A stretch of DNA of 64,000 bases from Hordeum vulgare subsp. vulgare (lineage: Eukaryota > Streptophyta > Magnoliopsida > Poales > Poaceae): NCBI RefSeq assembly GCF_904849725.1, contig NC_058519.1, positions 108,922,881-108,986,880 on the forward strand, given 5' to 3'. Made by a program: the position numbers and the translations under genes. Below are positions 22,788-35,463 of the stretch, piece by piece. The notes beneath the pieces are model-generated. The model did no database searches. It was not told where the DNA came from and saw only the letters and a program-made list of their open reading frames with translations. Position 1 is the first letter of the stretch. The number at the start of each line of letters is the position of its first letter.

Positions 22788-25187
22788 ACACATATTCGTC
22801 CACACGCATCTGTCGTTGAACCTCTGTGGTGCCATGCCGTCGGGATCCGCCACCGGCCTTGCGGTAGATGTAACACCGCTACTCCTCTTGTCCCCTCTAG
22901 CCAGCACGTGCTCCAAAACGATGCCCCAGGAGGGACACCGGCATCGAAGGTGCCATCATCGTATGATCCAGTACACCCAGATCTAGGGTTTCTCCCGGAG
23001 CATCACGAATGGGGTGCCACGACCTGCAACAACGTTGCCTTGAGAAGGGAATGACATCACACATGCTACCATCGTCTGCCATGACCGTAGCCGGCGCAAT
23101 TTTCACCGGAAGTCATCCCCTCACCCGATCTTGTAGTTGACTGGAACTGTACGGAGCCTCACCGTGAAGACTGAAGCCGCCGTTGGCATGCCGACAAGGA
23201 GCCTCCAGTCGCCCCTCACCGGTCCACACGCCGCCGATTGAAAAAAAAACCCACGTCAGGGCAGATCTGGACGAGACGCCAGATCCGTGACTTCCGTCCA
23301 CCCATCTCGAGGCATAGACTCCACCGAAGGGAAGAGCACCATGTCAGCCATGGATCTGACCGCCGTCGCACAGGCAAGGGACGCCACCCTACCTGTTGCT
23401 CACGGATCCAACGTCGAGTCGCCCTGCCTTCTTCGGGAGATCCCTCAGCACACAACCCGTCCTACCGCTTTGGCGTCCGGCCCGGGCCTTCCGCCACCAT
23501 GGACTATGCCGACAGCAGCAGCGACAACGGCGGTTGGAGAGGAGACGGGAGGGACCTAGCGGCGCTAGGGTTTAGGTCCACATGCGTCTTCGAGGGGAGG
23601 CGACGTAAGAGGCGAGAGGAGCACTATAGACCCTCATTATGGAAGAGGAAGAAGTCAATAGAGTGATGCAAGCACCGAGGAATTAAAGGGGCCTACCAAA
23701 TGACCATGATTGTTAACCTAACAATAGCAAAGCGACCCATGCAACCCATGTAACCGTCGATATCCCTACATTGAGTTTTGGGAGTGTTTATATCTCGTTG
23801 GACTAATTCACGAGTTATTTCCGAATTTGAACAATATTAGTCCAAAAGAATGCTTACAAAATATTTTAAATTTTGTTTATCTAGTAAAAAAAATATAATG
23901 GTGTTTGGTGTCTCAATGGATTGAGAATTAAATGGCTCTTGGTTGATTTTCCAAATATTTCATGCCAATCTGAAAGATGTTCCACCATATATTTCTAATT
24001 ATGTATTGTATTCATCTAGCGCAAAAGTTACAGTATTTATTCTAAGAGTGAAAAGGTATAAATCTTGCACATATCTCAATGTAAAATCAACGGTCCTCAC
24101 TGTCGATTAATAAAATGTGCATTTCGTTATAGAACTAGTTATCACAAGCATTATATGTGCGATTAAACTTAGTAATAGGATCATCACAACCAGAAAAACT
24201 AATAGCAAAACTTATGTGTCGATCATACCATCTACGCGTGAAGTCGGGAGCAACCTGTTCTTTTTTGTGCAAATATGTTTCCATATCTTTTTTTGTGCAA
24301 AAAAAATGTTTCTTTAAGTATCATTTTGTAAGATGTTTTTAGAGTCTATGATAGTCTCACAAACGTTTTCTATTAAGATACCGAGGGAGTATTATTGAGT
24401 TCTAACCATTACTGGCAGTCAAATGTAACCCTATGTTCCTTCAAAGAAAAACAAAGGCAACGGAAAGATTGCCATGACGCATTGACGTATCCCCTCCAAC
24501 CAAATAAACCAACAATTTTCTGCATGCTCCAAGAAGAACACCAACCGTCTCTAGAAAAGCACAACCCCCTTCTTGTTTAACACGAGATTCGCAGCTGTGA
24601 TTTCGATTTCTGACAGCGATTATGGCTTAATAATTATCTCGCATCCCCTTGTCAGTATTTGGTGTGCCGACACGAACAACGCATGCTGCTGAAGTAAGCA
24701 ACCTGCCCCCCTGCAATTGCAAACAAACTAGCCTGACATAAATACTATCTTCCGCTACAAGTTGCAAGATCTTGCAGGTGGACATTTTCCAGAGAATCTA
24801 GCAGGTGACAGGTGCTGCATCGACATCGTAGCCATATCTTTGAACTGACACGGTCACGCCTGAAAAATATTTTTGAGAAAAAAGTAACTGCGGTGACCGA
24901 GAAAATGTCAAATAAATGTGAATTGTCCACTAATCAAAACAAATTGCGATGTTTCTTTCCTACTTATAAAGGTTGTAGTTGATGGTGAGTTCACATATAG
25001 GACCAACAACCTTCACCAATAAACAAATGCATCCCTATCCACATTGAGAGTAGCAACCTTTCACGAACATAAGTAAACAAATCTACTTGTACTCACATGC
25101 CGGATCAAGAACAAATAAACAATACACTACTGTTCATGAGATGCTAACACTTAGGCACAAATAACAAATGCAGAATGCGACTCCAAC
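22788..25187. other. unclassified intergenic sequence
   Basis: No gene is supported here. The stretch about 22790-23660 is GC-rich with ORFs up to 142 codons on the plus strand (23238-23666), but none has a recognisable domain. Its phrasing ('gatctagggtttctcccggag') is of a kind often repeated in Triticeae. About 23700-25187 is AT-rich and shows only a half-MITE at about 24325-24390. Confidence 0.6.
24325..24390. mobile_element. partial Stowaway-like MITE
   Basis: The right end ataccgagggag followed by TA resembles the terminal gggag/TA of Stowaway elements. Inside it are tttagagtct and acgttttctatt, typical of one Triticeae type. The left end is not recognisable. Confidence 0.45.
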
Positions 25188-25190
25188 TAA

Positions 25191-25359
25191 GGTGGTGTTT
25201 CTTTCTAAGGGACTAGACTTTTTTAGTCCCATGGACTAAAGAAAAAAGTCCCTCCAATAGAGTCTTTTTCTAGTCCCTTAAGAAAAAGTCCCTCCTGTTT
25301 CTTTACCTAGGGACTAAAAGAAAAAATTTAGTCTAGTCCGTGGGTAAAGAAACACCACC
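25191..25359. mobile_element. Tourist-like (PIF/Harbinger) MITE
   Basis: A 169-bp hairpin has terminal inverted repeats ggtggtgtttcttt / aaagaaacaccacc. It is flanked by the 3-bp duplication taa (25188-25190 and 25360-25362), as expected for Tourist-type MITEs. The internal sequence is also self-complementary (gggactagac / gtctagtcc). Confidence 0.92.
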
Positions 25360-25362
25360 TAA

Positions 25363-26487
25363 ATATAATGTTGTTGTTTTTCTTTTTCTTTCTTTTCCAG
25401 CCAAGTTATTTCAGTTTTATATCACAGAACAAGAGAGTGAATAGATTGTAGTTCCAAAACGATGATAGACCTTATCCTCCTACCTGATCCACAGCCTTGT
25501 GTAGTTAACTTACCAATGTATATTTTCATATGTTTCAACATTCGAAATATTGTGTCTCTAAAGGACCATGGTCACTTAAGATTCTTCAATGCCCGACGCG
25601 TGATCTTTTGTGATATTTTTGATAACTGCGAGCAAATTCCACATGGCATCAATGTATTTTGACAATTTCCTAAGCCAGTGACCTAACTTCTTGTATTATA
25701 TAGTTTCGTAGCAACGCATGGGCATCGTGCTAGTTCAATGAAAAATGTGTGCATTTGTGTGCAGTTAAAACGAATGTACATATGCTTACCAAAATATTTT
25801 CACAGCACAAAGTACTTGGTGGAGCTTGAACGCTGGCGTGAAACATATTGGCACTGAGGTGGTGCATGGTCATGGTGGCATCGGTATTGAGTACTTCTTC
25901 AAGCGGCCAGTCATTCTTGGTTGCGACGGGGGACCAGTGTTGCAGAGGCCATATCGGCTACCTCGCAACATCTACAGCCGAACATCACAAATATGATCCC
26001 TAAACGTCTTCGGACGCGTCCGGTGACTGAATGTGTCTTCTATTTGTTCGTGCGCGCAGCCAAACTTTTTATTTTCTTTCTTATATGTCTGGTTACTTGA
26101 ACGTGATTGATGGATAAGAAAAGAAAAGAAGAAAAGAATGAATAAAGAAAAGAAAAATGTGGTCCGGGGTGAGGCTGCGTCCTGTGTGGCAGACTGACCT
26201 GGCGTGCCCGGGCGCGTTCGCGAGCCCTTATGTCCTTACCATATTTGAGATGGATATGGGGGTTCACACACAACCCGGACGTATAGGGTTGATATGAAGG
26301 ATCCGATTGTGTCACTTTTTTCATTTTTTTTCTCATGTCCGATCACTGACCGAGGCTTCCACCGACGTATGAGTGGTCATTCGAAGTGTCCGTCTGTAGA
26401 TGCTCTCAGTGTGTTGACATCAATGCTGAAAGAGAGATGGGGCTCCGGGTTCTCCTCCACTCTCGGGGTGTTGTGTGTTGACGAAAA
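25363..26487. other. unclassified intergenic sequence left of the LINE
   Basis: No gene is supported. A 66-codon ORF at 25462-25662 has no recognisable feature. About 25980-26400 has the character of a degraded DNA transposon (cggacgcgtccgg; gatgctctcagtg) and a purine-rich run (26110-26155), but I could not define its ends. Confidence 0.5.
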
Positions 26488-26526
26488 CCGACATTATACT
26501 TTTTTGAACATCTCAACACCCCCATA

Positions 26527-29500
26527 TTAGCTAGTAATCAAAACAATGACACCTACAAGCAAATGATTGATGGCCTTACGTGGCTCATCAAACCAAGAGT
26601 TTTTTTTGGGGGGGGGGGGGGTTGCAAAGTCTAGCTAGATCATGTGCAACATCATTAGCTTCTCTATGGCAGTATTCATACCGCACATGAGAGAAATCCC
26701 CAGCCATATGATAGCAGTCATCAAGAATAGTTGTCGATGTTCCTAAAGAGTTACCTCTGTCTTGCATCGTAGAGATCTGATCAATATTATCTGAATTTAC
26801 TATCAGGTTGTTGCAGCCCAAAGACGTGGCCAAGTTAAGACCAAACCGAAGGGAAAGAGCCTCGGCCATGAACACATCCATGCAAACACCAACAACATAA
26901 TTTCTTGCCGCTAGGAAATTGCCAACGGTATCCCGCAGAACAGCTCCGGTCGTACCTTGGAGTAAGTCCGGATCAAATGAGGCCTCGACATTTAATTTGG
27001 TATATCCCGATGGCGGGGTCTTGTCCATGGGTTCTTTTTCTCCTTCGCTGACTTGGCCGCTGCAGCAATAAAATTCTCAGCAAGGACACGAACTGGAAGA
27101 GCAATCTGGGATGATCCAGGATGCACCAATTTCCTTCTCTCCCACCATAAAAACCGGCAGGTGATTGCTATGACCAAGTTACCATTCCTCTCACCAAGGA
27201 CTATAGTTTCGTCCGCTGAAAGAGATCGGAGATGTTCCGGGATCGCTTCTCCCACTCGATCGACCGTACATCCTCTCTCAATGATGCTATCCAAACCTAG
27301 CTTTCTCCATACTTATTTTGCCTTGTTGCATTGGAACAAAATATGCTTCACACTTTCAGCACTTTCACACGCCGGACATTTTGTGGTGATTTTTAGACGC
27401 CTAATCGCAAGATTGACACCGCAAGGGAGAGTGCCATGTAGCATTCTCCATAGGAAGATCCTCACCTTAGCAGGGCAAGGCAATTTCCACATAAATTCTA
27501 AAATTGGATTGGGCACAGCAGCGCTCGGGGAGTTTCTCCTTGGGGCTTTTAGTCCATGGTAGTTCTGCCACATCTCTAGATAGGCTGACATGACAGAGAA
27601 GATGCCATGTTTCTAGGGGTGCCAAGCAACTAAATCACGCATGTTAAAATATGGTAATGGAATATTTAGTATCCGATGAACATCAACTCGCCAAAACGTT
27701 CGCTCCACCAACATTGCGCCCCAATGGCCCGTCGTAGGGTCAATCAAATCTGAAACCTTGGATAGCAGATTGTTACCTCTTGGGGTGATCGGTAGTCTAG
27801 AGGGTGATTGAGGAATCCAAGCATCCAACCAAATGTTTACTTTTTGTCCATCTCCAATTCGCCATACGTGCTTGAGTATTAAAGTTTGTACCCCCTCCAT
27901 AATACTTTGCCAAGTGTATGATGATTTCTTCTTCAAGGGTGCATTCAACAAATCTCCATAAAGATAATACTTGGCTCGAAGTATTGGTGCACATAGGGAA
28001 TCAGGGTCATCCAATAAACAACATGCTTGTTTCGCCAAAGAGCCATATTAAAGCAATGTATGTCAGGAAAACCATTCCATCGTATTTCTTTGGAACACAC
28101 ATTTTCCACCAAGCGAACCACCGGATTCTCCTATAATTAGCATCATCTCCCCACCAAAACTACACCATCACGTCTGTTAATCCCGTGCAATTTTCTAGGG
28201 AGTTTGAAGACCGACATTGCATAAGATGGTATGGCTTGAGCCACTGATTTGATAAGTACCTCTTTTCGCCTAGTGATAATACCTTTTCTTCCATCCCATT
28301 AGTCTGTGAATAATTCTATCAATCAGGTAACTAAAATAATCACTCTTATCCAACCCAAAAGTGGTTGGGAGTACCAAGTATGTATCATTTAACTTTCTGT
28401 CGTAATCTCCAGTGTGGTGCAAATATGCGCCCTGGTCTCAATAGGTGTACTCGGGCTAAAGAAAATATTGATTTTTCTACACTCACTTTTTGTTGAGATG
28501 CCAAACAATATGTATAAAGAATCCCTTTCAAAGTTTGTGCATTTTGTTTGTTTGCTTTCATCAAAATGAGCGAATCATCTACAAATAAGAGGTTAGTCAT
28601 AGCGAGTGCATCTCTGCACACTTTAACACCTTCCAGGGCTCTTGTATGTTCAGTATGCCATAGTAGGGCAATCAAGCCCTTAGTACAGAGAAGGAAAATA
28701 TAAGGGGAGAGGGGATCTCTGTGTCTCAGCGCCCTAGATGGCTTGAAACTTCTGTCTCCTCTAAATTGAAACGCACCCTCTACTGCACACACTTAACACA
28801 TTGCATAACTAGATCCACCCAACTCGCATTCAAGCCAAGTTCTAGCAAAATAGCTTCCAAAAATACCCATTCCATATGGTCATACGCCTTGTGCATATCA
28901 AGTTTCATTGCACACCATCCTTCCTTCCCTTTCTTCTTGTTCTTTATTCCATGGAGACTCTCATACGCAATTACAACATTATCAGTTATAAGTCTTCCAC
29001 GAACAAAAGCACTCTGGGTGGGAGAAATAATTTTTGTAAGCAAAGGCTTAAGGCGTGCAGCAATCGTCTTAGAAATAACCTCGTGAACTACATTCTAAAT
29101 ACTGATTGGGCGAAATTGTGTTACCTTTTGTGGATTAATATTCTTAGGAATCATGACAATGACTGTATCATTCCAACCAGGGGGATTGTGCATGTATTAA
29201 TGGCCTGGAGAACTTCCTGAACTAAATCATCACCAAGCATCGGCCAAAACCTTGTATAAAAAAATGAAGTGAAGACCATCCGGGCCTGGGGCCTTGAAAT
29301 CTCCAATATGGGACAAGCCTTTTCTAACTTCTTCTGCCGAAAAAGGTGTCGTAAGCACATTGTTCATTTCGTTGGTAACACGCCTTTGCACCCTCGAGAT
29401 AACAAGAGGATCTGGATCAAACACTTTATAGTCAAAAAAAATTAGAAAATATTCCATGATAATGATGTTTAATTGATCCGTTCCTTTGCGACATACACCA

Positions 29501-30632
29501 TTATCATCCATCCACTTCTTGATCTGATTACACTTCTTTCTGGCAGAAGCGGCCTTATGGAAGAAGGTTCTTTTTTTGTCGCCATGGAGGACCAATTTGT
29601 TCTCCCTCTTTGGATCCAGTACATCTCCTCTTCATCCAAGAGGTTCTATATCAATACTTGTACTTCCATTAGTCGCGCCCGACTCTCAGAATTTTGGGTG
29701 TCCAATTTCAACTTCTCCAGCTCATGTTTCAATTTATTGATTCCTTTCTTTGGTCCTCTCAATGTATCTTGATACCATGCATGGAGATTAGTATGCACAA
29801 ATCAGGTTCTGTCTACCAAAGAGAGACCGACACCCCTTAGATTTGCCCGTTCCCATCCTGATTTAACTATTTCATCCACTCCGCTTTCCTTGAGCCACCT
29901 AGCTTCAAATTTTCTTCCTCCACTCATTTTCCTTAGTTTCTGCCCATCATAGTATTCTGATCTAGCAGCAAAGGTCTAAGATTTGTGTGTTCATGTGCCT
30001 CATGTACTAACGCGGCAAGGGGGAGCTTTGTAGTCCATGCTTCATTACAGATAGCTCGGTCCAATCTTTCACGTATCTCAACACGCCTCCAAGTGAATAT
30101 ATCTCCAATGAAGTCCATATCATCTAGTGAGCATTCGAGAAGACAATTTCTAAATGTCTGCATCATCTCGCTTGGTCTAGGGTTGCCCCCTCCTTCTCTG
30201 ATCCTATCAGGATTTTGTTAAAATCACCTATGACCATCCATGGCGTATTTGTGGTTCCTTTTAGATCAGATAAGTATTTCCATGGCAAATGTTTCATGTC
30301 CCAAGCTAGTTCCCCATAAAAACAAGTCAAATGCCAACTAACTTCATTATTATACATGAGTACAATATATATGTAGTTCTTAGTCATAAAATGCACTGCC
30401 ACTCCATAAGAATTATTACAGAAAAGAACTAGTCCCCCCGAACGCCATCACTAGCTACAATACGAGCCACATCAAAGGCCAACTTCACTCGAAGCTCTTT
30501 CGTCTTGTCTTTATTTAAGTGGGATTCTGAAAGAAAAATATGATCCGCCCCAACCCGCCCTTGGAGTTCCAAGCGCCCGTGAACCACCCTGGCCGCCGCC
30601 ATTCCACGACAGTTCCAAGATAGGAGTTTCAT
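26527..30632 (-). pseudogene. LINE ORF2: endonuclease, reverse transcriptase, zf-RVT, RNase H
   Basis: It starts MKLLSWNCRGM at 30632, the standard start of the AP-endonuclease domain. Then follow the endonuclease pieces (PWMVIGDFNKIL about 30230; FTWRRVEIRERLDRA about 30085). Reverse transcriptase lies at about 29300-28400 (FKAPGPDGLHFIF; MKLDMHKAYDHMEW; LLFVDDSLIL). A zf-RVT segment lies at about 27520-27320 (KVRIFLWRMLHGTLP; CPACESAESVKHILFQC). A terminal RNase H domain lies at about 27000-26600. RNase H reads LNVEASF where Asp is usual at the first catalytic position. The frame is broken repeatedly, among other places before 30429, about 29930, about 28380 and near 27600. At the C-terminus a C run (plus-strand g run about 26608-26620) shifts the frame. 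The likely original stop is at 26527. Confidence 0.88.
26606..26621. repeat. homopolymer G run in LINE ORF2
   Basis: A run of about 13 G on the plus strand, preceded by eight T, lies inside the RNase H C-terminus and shifts the frame. Its length may be unreliable in sequencing. Confidence 0.8.
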
Positions 30633-30774
30633 TGTTCTTGGCTGTCCTCCACCGATTCTAGCTTTGATTCAATTGGGACTGTTGTTCCATCGATACCACG
30701 CAACTTCTTACTATTTGCGATTTTCTATGAAGTGCTTGTAGGGTCCGAGATCGTACTGCCCACGTCAAAACCCC

Positions 30775-32019
30775 CTAAAACAGATTAAATTTCTCCGCAA
30801 CCACCCCTAAGCTGGGTGTCTCGTTACTGGCTTTCCCGACAAATGGGACAAGTTCATTGTTTACCATTATACTATCATGATTTTGATCCGCTGCACTGGC
30901 AGTTGTTGCATTTCTATTAGTTGCCATACGTTTCCCAAGGATATTCTCAGCACCATACATCATCCTCACATTGTAACTTGAGGTTGTGAGATTGCTTTTC
31001 TCCTTATCAACATTAGTTTCTTCCTCTTCCTCGGCGTCTGTTTGGATGGTAGAGTTAAACCGCCAGCTTTGAGGATTCAGAATCCCATCATTGTCATAGC
31101 TAGAGCCTCTCGCGAACCCAGTTTCATTGTGCCCTCGGCCATGCCCAAAACTACGACCACGGCCTCGGCCACGACCGAGGGTTCTTCGTCCATACCACCA
31201 TGACCGCCAGAATTACGGCCTCCCTGGCCACCTCCTTTCCCTTTCCTGGATGCCATAATGAATGCCCCTCGGTCAAAATTTTGCACGTCATGCTCCCCTG
31301 AGCCACATTCTTCATGCCAATGTCCCATAAGATCGCATGGATTGCATAAGGTTGGAAGATTTTCAAATTTGACTAGGTGTTTCTCAGTTTCACCCGCTTT
31401 AGTGATGCCAACAACACAGGTATATTTCTTGTTCACATCGAGTTTGACTCGAACTCGAATAAAATTATCCAACATACCCACTTTGTAGGGTTACTTGTAC
31501 CTCCTCTACCTGGCCAATCCTTTCAGCCAAATTCTCAAGGGCAGATTTGCTTTTTAAAACTCCATCAGTGAGCCTATGAATTTGGCACCAAGTTTCTAAC
31601 TTGTCCAGTTTCACTTTCTCTGGTTTGGAGAATCCATTGTACTCTGCCAGGATTAGAGTCAGACCACGAAACTCCCATGGGCCCTGATGCATTGTTTTGT
31701 TCCAATCTCCAAGGTAATTGAATTGGATGGTGATTAGGTTGGCGTTGATCCTCCTCCAGACCACTGTTCGTGTTGGATTCAAAGCGGCCTTCATGTGTGC
31801 AACCAACATGCTTTGACTAAAGGATTTCTCCATCAATAGGCGCCCGATCGCAGCCACTTTGGCTTAATTTCCCCCACGTCTAATTCCTCTTCCCACATGA
31901 GACCATCTTCCTCATACTCCTACAGGTTCATCTTCTCAATGAGACGACCAGTCTCCATGACCAGTCTCCTCGATCTCCTGATTCCACAGACTGTTCTCCA
32001 TTTGGGAAGCCGCCGCCAT
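30775..32019 (-). pseudogene. LINE ORF1: DUF4283-like domain and CCHC zinc knuckle
   Basis: The likely start is MAAASQMENSLW at 32019. A DUF4283-like RNA-binding segment follows (about 31860-31600; MLVAHMKAALNP, GPWEFRGLTLILAEY). Next comes a CCHC-type knuckle (CNPCDLMGHWHEEC, about 31350-31310) and a Gly- and Arg-rich tail. The C-terminal part ends at 30775, 142 bp before the ORF2 start. Stops near 31939 and 31865, and a frameshift near 31470, disrupt it. ORF1 proteins of plant L1 elements bind element RNA and form the transposition particle. Confidence 0.8.
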
Positions 32020-32297
32020 GCTTATCGATCTGAAGGAAAACCCTAAAACTTCATACCTCCAAGGACCCTCATGATAGGAAAGAGGGGGAGGATGGACGGT
32101 GGAGGGGAGGATAGCAACAAAGCTTGGGGGGCGCTCCAAATAATCAAACTCACGGTGATGCCGCCGGAGGACAAGGGAAACCCTAGTCGCTTAGGGCTAG
32201 TTTATAAGAGAAGGAGGAGGAAGTTACCTTGCTAGTCGCCTAGGCCTAGGGCTAGTTTATTCCCGTCTGTTTATTCAAGATCCCGATGTTATACTTT

Positions 32298-32619
32298 CTC
32301 AATCGGTGATGGAGTTGTCCTCAACGCCATCCTTTCTTGGAAGCATTTTTTAGGCAGTACTTCTCGGCTTTGTTTGGGCACTTGGACCGCGGTCGTGCCA
32401 CTGGCAGGAGGTCAGTGGAGATTGTGTGTCCTCTCGTGTTAGGGAAACTCCAACGCACGACCCCAAATCGTCTACCCGGGTTCGTTTGGGGTAAAAAGAC
32501 ACAAACCGCGGCCCACCACGCAGGAGCAAACGGACAAATGTCCATTTTCGGTCCGCTTTTGACCCATTCCCTCCCCAACTTTAGGCCGCGTTTGTGGCCA
32601 AACGGACATCGCGCAGATA
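32298..32619. mobile_element. fragment of a DNA transposon end (Harbinger-like)
   Basis: The stretch gaaactccaacgcacgacc (about 32444), with aaacggacaaatgtccatt and gtggccaaacggacat, resembles the end of the Harbinger-like element at 37311-39840. Shared words are 'ctccaac', 'cggacgcatgtccg' and 'gacccat'. It is cut at about 32619 by the Sabrina-like element. There is no coding sequence. Confidence 0.5.
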
Positions 32620-32886
32620 CATAGCTTCTACTATATGTTGAGTAAAAGCTTTATTTTGTTCATAAGCATTGGTGAGATAATGATGGGTTGCAGCAAGTAA
32701 ATACATTCTAGTAAAGAGAAATTATCATAATTAAAGTCCTTGTGATACAAGATAGTGGATACATCACTAGTTAAAGTTTTGACCTCTCCAAACCCACTTT
32801 ATTCAGTTTTAGTATTAGAATCATCACCTCCAAGAATTTGGGACGCTCTCTAACTAGAGTTGACTCATCTCCAGTCCCACTATACT

Positions 32887-32903
32887 CCCCTGCAACGGCA
32901 CCA
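32887..32903 (-). other. primer-binding site (tRNA-Asp type), slightly decayed
   Basis: On the minus strand it reads TGGTGCCGTTGCAGGGG, two substitutions from TGGCGCCGTTGCCGGGG. It lies 11 bases from the LTR boundary at 32915. Confidence 0.75.
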
Positions 32904-32914
32904 GAAATCCTTCC

Positions 32915-34471
32915 TGATACTTGTGATCCGTGTTGGGTTTTTGTGAAGAGGAACGGATGGTGAAGCACAATATAGGTAAGTATTTCCCTTAGTAGATAAC
33001 CAAGGTTTGTCGAACCAATAGGAGTAAAAACCAACCCCGTCTTCAGCGACTCCACACAAGAGAAACAAACACTTGCACCCAATGCGGGTAAGAGGGTTGT
33101 CAATCCCCTTGTCTAGTTATTTGCAAGCAAGTAAGTAGTGTGGTCGCAAGTTGTAAAGTAAAAAGTAAATGAAGGCACCGAGGAAATTGTTGCATTTGTA
33201 AACTTATAAGTGAATAGACCCAGGAGCCATAGTTTTCCCTAGTGGCATCTCTCACAAAAGCAAGCATACAATGGGTAGACAAATTACTGTTGGGCAATTG
33301 ATAGAAAAGCGCATAGTTATGTGATATTCACGGCAATAATCATATGTATATAGGCATCACGTCCATAAGGAAATAGACCGATTCCTTCCTGCATCTATTA
33401 CTATTACTCCACCCATCGATCGCTATCTGGCATGCATCTAGAGTACTAAGTAAAACAAAGTAATGTTTGGAGAACATTGACATGATGTAGACAAAGAGAA
33501 TTCAATTGATATGAACTAACCCCATTGTTTTATCCTTAGTGGCAACAATACAGAGACGTATCTTGTCCCCTACTATGTCACTGGGATATAGAAATCCGTT
33601 TGATTGAACCCACTACAACACGCCCCTCTCACTGAAGAAAGATCAATCTACTTGCCAAAGCAAATCAATAGATCGGAGAGATTTACGAAGCTATGATGAT
33701 TATGCAAATAAGAATCATATTTGGAATTCAGAGAAGACTCAAATATTTATCATGAATAATTTAAACATAAACCCACAATTCATAGGATCCCAACAAACGC
33801 AACGCACAAAAGAGTTACATTGGAAAGATCAAAGCGAAGATGCGATGATCATTGTATTGAAGGTTAGGAGAGAGAGAGGGAGAGAGAGAGATAGCCATCT
33901 AGATACTAACTATAGTCCCGTAGGTCTATGTTGAACTACACACACATCATCATGGGAGCAGGAAGGATGATGTAGACACCCTCCATGATCGATCCCCCCT
34001 CCCACAGGGCACCGGAAAAGGGCTCTAGATGGGCACACAGCGGAAGAGAGACTTGTGGTGGCGGAGAAAATGTTTTGGGTGGCACTCTAGGGTTTTTGGG
34101 ATATATGTGAATTTATAGGACAAAGAGGTACGCGAGGAGGAAACCGAGGGGAGCACGAGGCAATAGGGCGCGCCCTACCCCCTGCCCTGCTATGTGGTGC
34201 TCCTCTCGTGAGGCTTCTGGCCTCCTACCGAAGTTTTTAGGTCTTCTTTTGGTTCAGAAAAAATCATCAACAAAATTCGTGCCAATTGGACTTTGTTTGG
34301 TACTGTAAACGTGAAAAGTCAAAAACCCGGAGAAAAAGGAATTGACAGTGGGCACTTGGTCAATAGGTTAGTGCTAAAAAATAATAATAATTGATGTATA
34401 AACTCCAAAAAAGTACCCTAATATAATAGCATGGAACAATAAAAAATTATAGATACGTTGAAGACGTATCA
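32915..34471 (-). repeat. LTR of the Sabrina-like element
   Basis: The 1557-bp LTR has plus-strand ends tgatacttgtgatcc and gttgaagacgtatca. On the minus strand it starts TGATACGTCTTCAACG and continues with the same opening as the solo LTR at 13543 (tctataattttt). It contains ga-rich simple sequence near 33863-33893. Confidence 0.82.
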
Positions 34472-34703
34472 TGTGTTCTAGAAGTAGAAAAATTAGTGAA
34501 ACCTTCGTCAAGACTATAAAGGAACAAGGCAGCACCTCAATGGTTTTTCGGCGGACATCTATCTACCTATGCCTCTCTTGTAGTACCATTTTATTCATGA
34601 GTAATTATCAGATGTCGTCTAAGGCTTCGTGGCCTCATGGCTTCATCCATACTAGAAGGACTGGGCGCGCTTTGCTGCGTTATTAGATTAAAAAATTTAA
34701 TCA
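34472..34703. other. intergenic sequence, nothing recognised
   Basis: A 71-codon ORF (34471-34686) begins inside the LTR end and has no recognisable domain. It is probably not a gene. Confidence 0.5.
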
Positions 34704-34950
34704 CTCTGTTTCAGAATACAATGTGTATTATTTTTTTAAAAAATCAAACCTTTTAATTTTGATTAAATGTGTAAATAAACATATCAAAATCCATAATATC
34801 AAGTTGTTGTGATTACATTCATCGTTAAATGATTTTTCATATTTTTATTTTAATATTATGGATGTTGATGTTTTTACTCTCAACTTGATCAAAGTTAAAC
34901 AATTTGACTTTCTAGAAAATTAACACCCCTTACATTTTGGTACTAATATA
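34704..34950. mobile_element. degenerate Stowaway/Mariner-type MITE
   Basis: Its arms are inverted: ctctgtttcagaatacaatg at the left and cccttacattttgg at the right, with the paired inner words aaatcaaacctttt and aaagttaaacaatttgactttc. The pattern matches a common Triticeae type, but the right terminus is decayed. Confidence 0.7.
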
Positions 34951-35236
34951 CTTTCTTTGATATGTGGGGGAGATGACATAGTGTGTTTTATATTTATTTA
35001 TAATTCGGTAGTTTCATGGGTGTTTCGTGGTGTGATTCTATATTATATGCCAACCAACCTTATATGTAAAAAAAAATCTACGTTGACAACTGCATGAGTA
35101 TGATTGATATGTTTTCATAGATCGGTTGTTGTTGATTGATTTAAAAAAACTGTTGGTTCGGTCAAAATCGTAAACCAAACCCATTAGGAAGCAGTGTATT
35201 TGGCAAAAGAATTGAACGAGTGAGTTTTAAGAAATT

Positions 35237-35443
35237 GTAGAGCCGGTCAAAATCGGGTGATTCAATTTTAGTTGGAGTCTTGAAGACCATAATTGAATGT
35301 GGACTCTTTAAAACTAAGAAGTATAGTATTATAGAGGTATACATAATAATTAAATGAGAGAGCTTTAAAAAAATATTGACCAAACCAAAATCGGGTGTCA
35401 CAATGTTAATTGGAGACCTCAATTGAATGTGGCCTCTCCAATT
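35237..35443. repeat. diverged direct repeat, two units
   Basis: Two units share aaaatcgggtg, then ttggag, then ttgaatgtgg and ctcttt/ctctcc. They begin near 35245 and 35385, about 140 bp apart. A weaker third copy may start near 35155 (ggttcggtcaaaatcg). Confidence 0.6.
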
Positions 35444-35463
35444 GTAGAAAGATTTGTTTTATA

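Larger units (their letters stand above)
26503..32282 (-). mobile_element. L1-type LINE, full length, decayed
   Basis: A minus-strand non-LTR retrotransposon with ORF1 (about 32019-30775) and ORF2 (30632-26527). Flanks carry a near-identical 15-base sequence, ccgacattatacttt at 26488-26502 and ccgatgttatacttt at 32283-32297 (two transitions). This is the expected variable-length target duplication. A short A run (minus strand; plus-strand t run about 26500-26505) marks the 3' end. The 5' UTR is about 260 bp. Domain order (DUF4283-like, CCHC knuckle; endonuclease, RT, zf-RVT, RNase H) fits plant L1-type elements. Confidence 0.88.
32620..34471 (-). mobile_element. Sabrina-like gypsy element, 5' LTR plus start of internal region, truncated
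   Basis: The minus-strand layout is LTR 34471-32915, PBS at 32903-32887, then about 270 bp of leader/gag-start sequence of the Sabrina type, ending abruptly at about 32620 against unrelated sequence. No gag frame of useful length remains. The right flank is tgtgt. The second LTR is absent, so the element is truncated. Confidence 0.8.

Noticed and set aside
22788..23666. Candidate host gene in GC-rich sequence (142-codon ORF at 23238)
   Set aside because: No domain, no supporting splice or start pattern, and the phrasing resembles dispersed Triticeae repeats.
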